Shown here piece by piece: positions 1 to 23,799 of a stretch of DNA of 62,000 nt; position 1 is the stretch's first letter, and each line of letters opens with the position of its first letter. A program made the position numbers and the translations under genes. Source of the DNA: Zygnema cylindricum (taxonomy: Eukaryota; Streptophyta; Zygnematophyceae; Zygnematales; Zygnemataceae); NCBI GenBank assembly GCA_037447655.1, contig JBBHKE010000855.1, positions 1-62,000 of the forward strand, written 5' to 3'. Below the pieces are notes generated by a model. That model searched no databases. It was not told the origin of the DNA and saw only the letters and a program-made list of their open reading frames with translations.

Positions 1-2
1 TT

Positions 3-98
3 AAGGAAAGCTTTCATGGAGCCTTTTCCTCAGCAAATGCGGCAGTTGACCTGATCACCAAGCGCATGTTGTTTTTGGAAGCAGCAAGAGATAATTAG
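3..98 (+). CDS. Possible C-terminal exon of an upstream gene (partial)
   Basis: An open frame runs from the left edge to a TAG at 96-98. Its 31 residues (start KESFHGAFSS, end LFLEAARDN) have balanced composition and an amphipathic look, unlike the low-complexity chance frames nearby. The exon start, if any, lies outside the window. I do not recognise the family. Because the stretch is short, chance openness cannot be excluded; the call rests on composition only. Confidence 0.3.
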   Translation, partial: KESFHGAFSSANAAVDLITKRMLFLEAARDN

Positions 99-2429
99 GT
101 GAAGCTCAAAGCATCTCATATCCCGTTTTTCTCACATTACTATCTTTCACTATTTTTTACCGAATGATTGCGTCAATTGAAGTTCTTCTACGCCAGCCTT
201 TTTACCAGTTATACGATTGCTATAATGTCGTGTTGTTAGTATAATTCAAGCGTGATTAACTCATGTACATAGGGCTATAAGAGATGCTAATTTAATTCTC
301 AAAGTGGTTTTTCTTTTCTTAACCTGCCATTTTCCTGAAATCTTGGTTCAGAAAATGTCTGTAGAATAATGGCGTGTTTTCAATCTATCAAGATATTACC
401 TTTCCAGCTTAGCAATTCATGATATATTAATTTTGTAAGCACAATTTATGAGCTAAAATTATGTTTACACATTGCACATTTTGGTTATAGCAACAATTGG
501 CCATCCATGGAGACAGATAGCAGTTGTGTTCACTCATGGACTTATGGTTGTCAAACTCAGTTTACATTAGAGAGTGTGGAAATAACCTAGGGTTGCCAAC
601 TAAACTGCACAAAAACATGTTTTGAAGCAGTTAGTGAATTCATAGTGTTAAAGTTGTGGTAGTATTAGCAGCGCTCAATTGGTGACGGGCTAATTTATTG
701 CCCAACTTTTTGAAATATTTTTCTGGATAATATTTAATGACTCTTGGTCAGCAATGTAGTTAGACTCATTCACTATTACAGCAATGAAAGGTGTTGTTTA
801 TCGAAACTGCAGCGCGCATCAGTATTAGCGTTCATGACGCTATTTCTTTCCTGGTTTTTTGCCCTCTGAACATAGAACACTAACTGTTTTTTTCCTCAAG
901 TTTATTCTTGTTGCGGTTCGCAATTGTCTACGTCATCTGCACCTGAGGTTGTCTTATTAACACCAAAACAGTCTGTCATACCAATTATTACCTAACGCTA
1001 ATAACAAGCACAGTAAAGGATGAAGGATGGAATAGTTCATAGGCAATTTATCTCAGTTAGTGTCACAGGTCAATCCTTCGGGAAAGTGGCCTCTGTTAAA
1101 CAGGTTTAACATGTATTCTAACAGCCTTAAAAACAAGGAAAACACCTTTAGTTTTAGGTCCTCAAATATCCAGGGGAGAACCAATATTAGAAAAAGCATG
1201 AATATTTAGTTGTGAAAGAAATCCCAGAATTTTTATGCGGGAGTCAAAAAACCTCAGCGCAAAGAATTTGAATTAGCAATACAAAAAACCATCTGAAAAA
1301 CTAGATGAGAGCCTGTGAAGTTAGAAAAGTGTCTAGTTCCAAAAATTTCCTTGCCCTTGATTTAAAACCCATTTGCATTCTCTACCATGAAAGAATTGTG
1401 ATAAACTGTTATTATTCAAAGAACTCGATTGAATTAATGCTTCTGAGGTTTCACCAATCATCAGCAATAATTAGGAAACAGTCAGGAATCTCATGGAAAG
1501 CTCCTTATTTAATAACCTTCACACAGAAGAACAGGAGCATCTTCATGACATTAAATCGTTTAATTGGGAATGAAGTAGTCATCCATAGCATGTTGATCCA
1601 CCAGAAAAGAAAAACGGCCGGACGTTCTCAGCATATGACTGACCATTGTCGTCTTAGCAAGGTAATATTCAGATTAAGAACAAACATACAGAGTCTGCTT
1701 CTCCACTGGATTTAGGCTAAACGTTTCCACTGACGGGGCTTCGCATGCAAGAAACAGCACCCTGACAAAACCGGATCAACATCTGCCGCTGCAACACATC
1801 AACTTCTATGAGTAGGAATAACACTATCACCTACTAAACACTGCTAAAGCGAGCTATACCTTGAATTACTATACAGTAGGAGACACACATTACATAAAAA
1901 CACCATCAGTCTTTTTGACCAAACGCAGAAGGAAAGTTGCTTTTCTTTTCATAAACGCAAATTTATTCCCTGTTCACTCAGTTCACTAAATAAACACAAA
2001 AATTTCGTACTCCATACACATCTGAACAGAAACATTAACTATTGAGATGTTTAATGCTTGCAAATGCTCAGTTGAACCTTTAGCAGGCTCATCTGGCTCT
2101 CTCTCAAACACATACAAAAGATAAATGCATGGAAAAAGGACAATTCCCTCATCAACGGCTTTTCGCCAACAAATTTGTTACTACATCTGAGAAGGGAAGT
2201 GGTAACAAGTGAATCAAGAAATCCCCCATTTGCTCAAAGCTATGTGCACATCAAGTAGCTAACCTAGAAAAAGTAAACAAATTGAGATGTACAATCTAAG
2301 GAAAAAAAAACAGTTACCCAAACTGTCCTCTGTTCTGAACTCAGCATCTGAACTACGTAAACAGGGGAAAAACTTTGCAGAAGATAGGCAATTGGGGCAA
2401 TAAATCCCAGTCTTGGGAACTCCGAGAAC
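99..2429. other. Intergenic region without recognisable genes
   Basis: AT-rich unique-looking sequence between the possible upstream gene tail and the ABCB stop codon. A 136-codon open stretch on the plus strand (1305-1715) has no recognisable domain, no convincing splice context and unlikely composition, so I do not call it. The part just below 2430 should hold the ABCB 3' UTR and polyadenylation site; I cannot place the latter with confidence. Scattered CGCTAATA/TATTAGCG words (for example near 825 and 997) look like worn fragments of the TA-flanked MITE family described elsewhere in the window. Confidence 0.5.
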
Positions 2430-15485
<13,056 letters not shown>

Positions 15486-18014
15486 TTTGCCCCACCTGTA
15501 CCGTGGGCCCTCCCACCTGCCACAATTCTACACCGGTATTCAACGCTACGACCCAAAATTGCCCTTAGCGTTTAGCGTAAAACTTATTGAAAGGTTTCTC
15601 TTTCCCTTAGTGTATACTTGGATCCGCGCCGTTACCAAGCCTTCCTTCCGTCACCAAATCTTTCTCCCAGTAAATTGCACTAATATCACATATCATGTCA
15701 ATATATAAAGAGCTTGGCAGCAAACATTAAAATCCATCAACCTGTTAAAAATAACAAAAACAAGTTATCATTATATTCTTTGAATGCATGGATCCAGGAT
15801 TCTGAAAGTTTCTGATTTGCTGACAACCTTCCAAAATTCAAAACTAGCAAAATTGCCACTTAAGACCACTTTTATGAAGATTAATCGGAGACCAAGACAG
15901 TGACTTCCATGTGACAGGACATGTGGTATCTAAAAGAAACCTGTAGTGTCTATTTACCAACCACTTCATTCACTAGGCAGTTGCTGAAACTGGATATGTG
16001 ATTTATCCCCAACTTTTAACACGAGAATGTCATTAAAGAGTAGAAGCAACCGCATCACTCCATCAATGATTTTTTTAGCATCGATAAAACAAATTTTGAA
16101 TATACATGTATATCCCAAAACACAATTTCCAACACACTGAGCTTACTTCTTCTGATTGCGGCTATTCTATTGTAAACAAGGAAAATTGGACACGAACTGT
16201 TAGTGATAATTTCCAGAAGACCGTGTAAAGATGAGGCACCTCTTCCCTCTTTCTCTCCCTCTACCTCTGCCCTCTCCCTCTCACTCTTAACTTCCATCAA
16301 GGCCATGTACAGATGAGGCAACCTCTCCCTCTCCCTCTCCCGTTCCTTCTCTCTCTCCCTCTTGATTTCCCTCTCCTTCTCCCCCTCCTTAAATTCCAGC
16401 CAGGCCATGTACAGATAAGGCATCCTTTCATTTTCCTCTCCCTCTCTCTACCCCTCCTCCTCTCCCTCTTTTTATCTTTGTCTCTCTACTTTCAAAGCCT
16501 TCAATTCCATTGGATCCAAGCAGATTCCCTGCTTTCCTAAGGAAAGAATCAGTATCCATGCGCTTCCTAAAACTTCAAATAAACTTGAGTCCAACTAAAT
16601 TTTTTTACAATTTCTCAAGTTCTTGAAGTTCTTGATAAAAACTTAATTGATGATCAAATTGCCCGCAATTAACTATTAGATCTATAGCAAGAGCTAATAG
16701 TGAGAGCGGAGGGCAGGAAAGATAAATTGTTCCGGTATAAAAAAAAATCGGTGACTTGAATATGGTTTGACACTCAATCAAATTATAGACCAATTCAAAG
16801 CTGGTAAAACGACAAAGTTAAGTTCTTGCCCTAATTTTGAGCGACATGTCCAGAAGCACAAAATTCTAGAAAGATTAATTCTGATAACACCATACGATGA
16901 TGAGACACCTTTTCGGAAAAACCCTATGAAGAACTTAAGGAAGCTTTAATTGTCCATTCCTGAAACTTGTCAAGCCCTTTTGTGAATATTTGCAAAATTG
17001 ACGAACAGAAAAAACAAGAAACAACATTCATCTTGTATGTTTTTATTAAAATTAACACCGTGACGGCACAGAAAATAATTAAAGACTACAGCAGAATTCC
17101 AATTCAATCAACAGCCTTCAGCCACACAAGGAGCGTTGGACAAAATTGAGCAAGAAAAGAATGAAAAAAAAAGAAATAAAACTAACCTTTATACAAACGA
17201 TCTTATGTTTAGCAATCAGCCATGGATTGAAAAGGGCATATTTAAAAAAGAAAGGAATATTCCCTTCCGACCACTCTGAATGGCTGATGAAAAGTCGGAC
17301 CTTACGACCTTTTAATGAACCTTTTGTTAAGCTTTGCTTTTGCATGCTTTTCTACTCTCCATAGATTATGTACGTTCAAGAAAAGTTTCCTATTTTCCTT
17401 TTGCATGTTCCGAGGGAGCTTCGCTGTTCACACATAGAGAAAATTGCGACGCGTCTAAAAAAACTTAAAAAGAAAGGCCCTGGAGCAGGATTAGCTTTCG
17501 TGTTCACACAAAGAAAGCGAAACGAAGAGAAACGGAGGGCTTGTCAGAAACGGAGGGCTGGTCAATGGCCAAGTGGCAGGAAAGGTCAAATAGGACGCCG
17601 CGTGGCTATTGTAAGATTTTGCGGTTAAATATGAGTGGGACGTATTTAACTTCCATGAGAAGTCTTCAGTAGTCGTTATCAGTGTTTTTAAACTGGAACC
17701 AGTAAGAGTACAAATCGGCAAGGATCCATGCAATCTACAGGTCTCACTCTGTGCATCCGCCACGTGTAGCTTCCAGAGTGTGACAGGTTTTCTCGGTACA
17801 TGTATTCGTACACTGTATCTTAGATTATACCGTATAAAGCATCCTGGACTTCCGTATGTGCAATCTTTTTGACGACAAACAACCCCCGCAAACAGAATAT
17901 AGAGAAGACATTATCTTCTGACAGCTAAAACAGAAACGTATGTAAACGAATCAATCTCCAGCGAGTCATGTTTTTATTCGATTGCGAATTACAGTACGTA
18001 CTTTGCCAACAAGG
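15486..18014. other. ABCB 5' flank and gene-free region
   Basis: Should contain the ABCB promoter and 5' UTR just above 15485; no clear TATA box or initiator could be fixed. The rest shows no conserved coding signal. Several 60-90 codon open stretches on both strands have no recognisable content. The only internal structure noted is the 16215-16500 tandem repeat. Confidence 0.45.
16215..16500. repeat. Pyrimidine-rich tandem repeat, three imperfect units
   Basis: Three units of roughly 80-100 bp each start with a variant of GCCATGTACAGATGAGGCA (near 16221, 16302 and 16404), followed by CTCTCCCTC-rich sequence. The core phrase is well conserved, whereas the CT tract varies in length. On the minus strand the units read as short charged and Arg/Glu repeats, which I regard as chance. 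Confidence 0.75.
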
Positions 18015-18565
18015 TACACCGCCAATCGCTATTAGCGTAGAAGTTTCTTTAGAATATATGAATAATTACCGTGGTTTACGCTAATTAAGAATTTGAAAAT
18101 TTTGAAAAAAACATACATTCTAATTGTTTAATAATTCTAATAAGGGTCTTTGAAAAAACAAAATGTCGGTCGCAAACATGCTTACACTAATATAGGTATT
18201 CAAACAAAATCTGTCAAATCGTACATAAATCATACGTTCACACGATCGAGACGTGGTTGCTGGACGAATATGTGCGAGCGTGATATTTGACAACCCGATT
18301 ATATCCCCTTTTTAAAGCGCACATTCTCATGCGTCCTCGTTGACTAAAACTCATTAATTATACTTTTTCACTTAAAAAGGTACAGTTTTGTACGGTCTGG
18401 TAATGTCCGTATACCACACTAATTAAATGATGACGTACTTCCATTATGTATAGTACTAAATAGAGTAAAGAAAAAAATAGAATGAACTACGCTAATGGAG
18501 AATAAATAAAAAAAAAAAGCGGGACGGAATTAGCGTACACTACGCTAATAGCGATTGGCGGTGTA
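18015..18565. mobile_element. TA-flanked MITE, best-preserved long copy
   Basis: The terminal inverted repeats CACCGCCAATCGCTATTA (left) and TAATAGCGATTGGCGGTG (right) are near-perfect complements, each bounded by TA. The element is about 550 bp and encodes no transposase. TIR plus TA target duplication suits a Tc1/mariner-Stowaway-like non-autonomous element. The copy at 58181 has the same ends and an internally deleted body. Confidence 0.85.
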
Positions 18566-18723
18566 CTGTACCTTACCCGAAACTGGGCTATGATAATGAA
18601 AATTCAAAAAACGCCAACGTGTTTTGACTTTTGGCAATGACGAGCGTCGACTCTTTCATGGAGATTTGTGAAACCGTACTCTGACACGGTTTTTCCTTCG
18701 CTAGATAATCAATTTCTCACCAT

Positions 18724-19238
18724 TCCGACACTCAATTAATCGTATTGTGTATCGGGTAAAATCTCATCGGGATAAATTCGATATTCGAAACATTGAATAT
18801 CGGACGGTTAGAGGTCTCGATATATCGCTCCGGGACCAACAAAAACTATCGTGATATATTGGGTGGGAGGTGGGTGTCCGTACAAATTTAGTACGGATAT
18901 ACTATCCTGTAAATTGTAAAACCACCCCCCCACCCTTCGAAGGCTAGGGGCGCGGGGGCCCGGGGGAAGGGGGAGGAGGGGAGGGAGGGGGCTTTTTGAA
19001 AAAAATTGAAACCCAATGTCGCTACGGTTTATTGTGGTATAAATACATCGGCATATCCAGCAAATATATCCGTAAAATATTGCGATATTGACCATCTCGA
19101 TGCATTGGGATATAACAAATATCGGGTACCCAAAATTATATGCATATCGCATATTGACAAAGGGCCCCCGATACACAACACTATCAAATACTTAGCTCTT
19201 TTCTAGTTATCCATGAACAATTCCCATTCAAATATTTC
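18724..19238. mobile_element. Palindrome-rich repeat element, copy 1
   Basis: Homologous to 26549-27076 over about 510 bp with the same orientation. It has short inverted ends, TTGTGTATCGGG near 18745 and CCCCGATACACAA near 19166. The body is full of GATAT/ATATC words and includes a G-rich stretch (18930-18990). Homology continues past the inverted ends on both sides, so the true boundaries are uncertain. A related but distinct copy sits at 57218-57557. Confidence 0.75.
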
Positions 19239-19288
19239 ATTATTGCTTTGCCCTTTTTCTAAAAGGGAAAAGCACTGTAGTCGCCTTC

Positions 19289-19451
19289 GTCTCTGGTGAC
19301 AACGGAAATTGACCGTCGATTTATTTTGTGTTAGATCTTGAGCCGTTTAGTGTTTTGAGTTTTGATTGGTGTCTCTGGTGACAACTATAATTGATTGTCA
19401 TTTTTTTTGTGTAAGATTGTGAGCCGTTGAGTGATTTGAGTTTTGATTGGC
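19289..19451. repeat. Tandem duplication, about 82-bp unit
   Basis: Two diverged units each begin with GTCTCTGGTGACAAC and end with GAGTTTTGATTGG. There is no coding content. Confidence 0.75.
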
Positions 19452-19559
19452 TTTGTTATGTTCCAATTTTGATGTAATGAAAAGAGACACGTGGTATAAT
19501 CCTATTTGTTGTATTTCGCGTGGTTGTATTGGTATGATTAAAGGCTAGACAAAATCGAT

Positions 19560-19945
19560 GTCACGCCAAAATGTCGTGTTATCACTACCGGCTGAGTAAC
19601 GTACAGTATCGTACGTTAAAAATTTGCGCGTGCGATTCCGTACATCACGCCGAGTTGTCGTTTTGTCAATATCCGTACAGGCTAAAATGTCGTGTTATCA
19701 ATATTGGTTAAGTAACGTACAGTATCGTACTTTAATTTTTTGCGCGTGAGATCCCGTCACATCACGCCACTTTGTCGTGTTCTCAATATCCGTACATTAC
19801 TGTTATTTCAGTGTTGGCGTGACGTACGATGTGTCGTGTTATCAACAGCGGTTGAGTAACGTACATTATCACACTTTTAATCTTGGCGCGTGCGATCTCG
19901 TCACATCACGCCACGTTGTCGTGTTCTCAATATCCATACACTACA
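19560..19945. repeat. CpG-rich tandem repeat, three units
   Basis: Three imperfect units of about 115-145 bp share ATGTCGTGTTATCA (19571, 19687 and about 19831), GAGTAACGTACA, GCGCGTG and CACATCACGCCA. The array is richer in CG and GTAC words than its AT-rich surroundings. A partial further copy (GTGTTGGCGTCACGTACGAT) occurs near 20370. Confidence 0.8.
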
Positions 19946-20880
19946 CAGCGAATCGTAGTTAGAGTAAATTACGCTAATTCGGCCGCCCTAAATTTCGACT
20001 CTATCACGTTAAATATAGTAAATGATTTGAATTTTTTCGTTATACTATTTAAGGTAAAGTTTAATTAGCGTAAAAAATCATAATATAGGTTCGTTTTAAA
20101 TAGTGTGGAGTACGGACAACATCTGACTGTGCAAAATATACGGGCTGACAGTTTTTGTATGTCTAAATAACTTAGTGTTCATAATTACAGCGCGGATAAT
20201 TATTGCCGACATAAACTAATATAGAGTACTTAAATAAAGTATTATAAATTTCCTCTATGAAAAGGTTTTATCACAGTAATTAGCGTTTATAACTCTAATT
20301 GTTTTTTTTTTGTTTTTTTGCTCTAATTTTTTCTTTACTATAATTACGATTCGCAGATACCGTAATTTCAGTGTTGGCGTCACGTACGATATTCGTACAT
20401 GGTACGCACTGTACTATCCCATTGTTCATGGTAAAGACCATGACGATGCCAAGTGGATGGTTTAATTCGCGTTTCGTTCACGTAGGGGGTTTGTTTAAGC
20501 GTTAAAGTTTCACATTTATTTGAGCCGTCGATCTCAATCTAATGGACGATATGAATGAATGGACTAAACATATCATGAAGTATTTAATATTTGAATGTTA
20601 AATATAGAATACACATTAAACTATTAGCATTATTCAACCATTATTCATTTAAGCAAAATACTAATGGTTTTTGTTTATTTTATATTTAGGTGTTGCATGT
20701 CTATTTTTCATATTTTTTTTTATCAATATATAATATCACAAAAAAAGAAAACAAAAAAAAGACAAACAAAATAAATAACCACAATACAACCTTGATCACA
20801 TAACAAAAACGCAAGAAACAAATGTAAACATAACAAAGAAAAAAAGAAGAAAATAAAAATAAAACATCAAACTTAACTAG
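19946..20880. other. AT-rich gene-free region
   Basis: No coding signal. It contains T- and A-rich tracts and scattered TTAGCGT words that may be MITE debris. Otherwise I see nothing recognisable. Confidence 0.5.
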
Positions 20881-21480
20881 GATTCAACCAACTTAGTCCA
20901 AAGACCCATATGGTTGAACAACATCATTATTAGCTCGATGGCTGACTAACACTACAAACACGTATTTTCTTTTATATTTTCTTATAGTTAGAATATGTTG
21001 ATTTATTTAAGTACTTTTTTTTTGTTTTCAATAAAGTGCCTTAGTCAAAGACCCAGATGGTTGCATAAACATCATTATCAGTTCAAATGCTGACTAACAT
21101 TACAATCATTTATTATTTATTAATTTTCGTTGTTTTTTATAGTAGATTGATTACTTCGAGTATTTGTTTTTTTTTTTTTTTGTGATCAACCAACTTAGTC
21201 CTAAGACTTAGAAGGTAACATAAACATCACTATCAGCTCGGAGGCTTACCAACATCACAAACACTTGTTTTCATTCATAATACTTGTTTGTTAGACTACA
21301 TTGTTACTTTGAATATTTTTTTTTCTTTGTTTTTTCGATCAACCAACTTAGTCTAAAGACCAAGAAAGTTGTTGAACATCATAATCAGCTCAAAGGCTAA
21401 CGAACATTACAAATATTGATATATACATTTTTTTTAAATACAACAAAAATACTTTGACTATTTCGTTTCGGTGAAACTTG
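20881..21480. repeat. Tandem array of four ~145-150 bp units
   Basis: Four units start near 20882, 21030, 21183 and 21335. Each contains CAACTTAGTC-AAAGAC, then AACATCATTATCAGCTC, GCTGACTAACATTACAA, and ends in a long T-run. The unit size is minisatellite/satellite-like. Divergence between units is substantial, so this is an old array. It runs directly into TA and ATC microsatellites. Confidence 0.85.
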
Positions 21481-21515
21481 ATTACTTTGCTTTTTTTTTA
21501 TATGACCAGCATTAC

Positions 21516-21516
<1 letters not shown>

Positions 21517-21553
<37 letters not shown>
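21517..21553. repeat. (TA)n microsatellite
   Basis: About 18 TA dinucleotides without interruption. Confidence 0.98.
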
Positions 21554-21557
<4 letters not shown>

Positions 21558-21621
21558 TACAATACAAATACTTTGAATGCTTTGAATACTTTGAATACTT
21601 TTTTTTGGTGATACTTTGATT

Positions 21622-22075
21622 ACATCATCATCATCATCATCATCATCATCATGATCATCATCATCATCATCTCCATCTTCATCATCATCGTCAACATCAT
21701 CGTCATCATCATCATCGTCAACATCATCATCGTCAACATCATTATCATCATCATCATCATCATTACATCATCACCATCATCATCATCATCATCATCGTCA
21801 CCATAATCGCTACATCATCGTCATCATCATCATCATCACATCATCATCATTATCATCATCATGATCATGATCATCCTCATCATCATCATTATCAACATCA
21901 TCATCATTATCATCACATCATCATCATCATCATTATTATCATTACATCATCATCATCATCATCATCATCGTCAACATCATCATCGTCAACATCATTATCA
22001 TCGTCATCATTACAGTATCATCATCATTACATCATTATTATCTCCATCATTATATCATCATCGTCATCATCATCA
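21622..22075. repeat. (ATC)n trinucleotide array
   Basis: About 450 bp of ATC/CATCAT repeats with CGTCAACATCATCATCGTCA-type interruptions recurring several times, indicating higher-order duplication. The array is open in several frames (poly-Ser or poly-His readings), which is a property of the repeat and not evidence for a gene. Confidence 0.97.
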
Positions 22076-23490
22076 ACCCATATTTCAGTAGGAGCGACAA
22101 TGCTCTAGAAAAAAAAATAACGAATGATTACCTTTTTTACATAAAAATATTTAGACTCACAACCAAACAATAATAAGGAAAGAGCACGAAACAAACAATT
22201 CCCAAACCCTGTAGCATGTAATCTAAAAAGAGGTTTTTGTGTCATAATGAGCTTACCTAAAATAGAACTCTCTAAAGCCGAAAAAAAAAACACTTACACC
22301 TGAATAACAAAAAATACATAATATCGTATATATAATGACAGTTTCAATATATATAACATATCGAATAATATTTATATCACATGTAACTGATATAGTATAA
22401 TACGTTATAAAACGTTATAATACATATTTAACATAAGTGATATATGTAATATATACAATAATGCACGTTATTATCGGTTTAATATATTTGAAGTAAGAGT
22501 TATATTATAAACAATGTATATAATAATAGTTGAAGTATAATATATGAAACTACTGTTACAACATCTGCTATAGTTGTACTGTATACTAATAAAAATTATG
22601 GTAAACATAATGTAATGGTTAGATATAATTGTAATAAACATAATGTAATGGTTAGATATAATTGTCATAATGTATATAACATAACAGTTAGTTTCAAATG
22701 TTATAATTACTATAATGTAAAACTTTATTATAGTTATAATAATTAACATAATATAACGGTTAGATATAACTGTTATAATATGTATAATATAACACTTTAT
22801 TTTAACTGTTAAGATAAATATAATGTAAACTGTTATAAAGAATATAATGTAATAGTTAGTTAACACTAATAATTAACACATTATAACAGTTAGACATAAA
22901 TGTTAAAATATATATAATAAAATAGTTAGTTCTCACTATAAAAGTTAACACATTAAGATAGTTAGACTATAATGTATAACTGGTTAAAACTCTAATAATT
23001 AAACAGTTAGATTAAACCTGCTATAATATGTGTAGTAAAGCAGTTAGATTTAATTGATTAGATATAAAAACCCACCCTCAATATCTGGTTCTTGGTTGAA
23101 TGTGTCAATGCAAACCTCCAAGTGGCTCCACAATTATTCCAATGTATTTCGATTAGCATAATCTATAATAAAAAGCAGTTTATGAGTGGAATCTGGAGAA
23201 TCAAACTTATAGAGAACACATTCTGATAAATATCTCTCACCTTATTTTTAGTCTACCTCTCTTAAAAAAAATGGCTCAAAATGAATAGAAATAAGATGCA
23301 CAGAAAGCTTACAAAATCCTTCAGAACAGGATGGCGACATTGCCGCCAAAATCACGTGGTGACGGTGAATGAAAAGTGTTGAGTATGAGTGATGAATAAA
23401 AATGGTGAGAAATAAGAAAAAATAGCATTGCTTATCAAAAGGTCAGAATTTGTAAGACCGGAAAAGCTCTTGAGACTACACGCAACAAGG
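22076..23490. repeat. Degenerate AT-rich repeat block
   Basis: From about 22320 to 23060 the sequence is a worn array of variants of AACATAATGTAATGGTTAG-ATATAA-TGTTATAATATG, with units of about 35-45 bp. The best-matched pair is near 22604-22680. From 23060 to 23490 there is ordinary unique sequence without a recognisable gene. Confidence 0.65.
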
Positions 23491-23677
23491 TACACTATGA
23501 ATCGCTATTAGTACTAGTGTTTGATTCGCCACTTCAACCAAATTTTACCCGTGCACACGAGCCCGATTTACATTTCTTAGTCACCAATTTCAATTGTCGG
23601 GTTGATAATCCGATGAGTGTGCACAGGGAAAAGACGATTTAAGTGGAGAAAAAATCATGAACGCTAATAGCTTTATA
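23491..23677. mobile_element. Degenerate MITE of the TA-flanked family
   Basis: The left end TACACTATGAATCGCTATTA matches the family terminus. The right end keeps CGCTAATAG near 23661 but the outermost bases are lost. Internal GATTTACATT/CGGGTTGATAATCCG-like pairs suggest a hairpin-forming body. Confidence 0.5.
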
Positions 23678-23799
23678 CGGCGTCCTCCATTCAAACCCCG
23701 TCTCTAACCTCAATGATATATAATGTAACCACATTTGAATTCAAATTCAAATTACAAAGCTATAGCAATATTATTTAAAAAATGACAAATAGGCGAGTA

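Noticed and set aside
1305-1715. 136-codon open frame
   Set aside because: No domain, no splice partners and no expected codon bias. The length can arise by chance in 62 kb.
20881-21480. CRISPR-like direct repeats
   Set aside because: Units are about 145 bp and diverged, with no constant short repeat and spacer pattern; the genome is eukaryotic.
21861-22091. Ile/Ser/His-rich 76-codon frame
   Set aside because: Entirely the ATC microsatellite; no start context or conservation.
22471-22866. 131-codon Ile/Tyr-rich frame on the minus strand
   Set aside because: Produced by the AT-rich degenerate repeat; composition is not protein-like.
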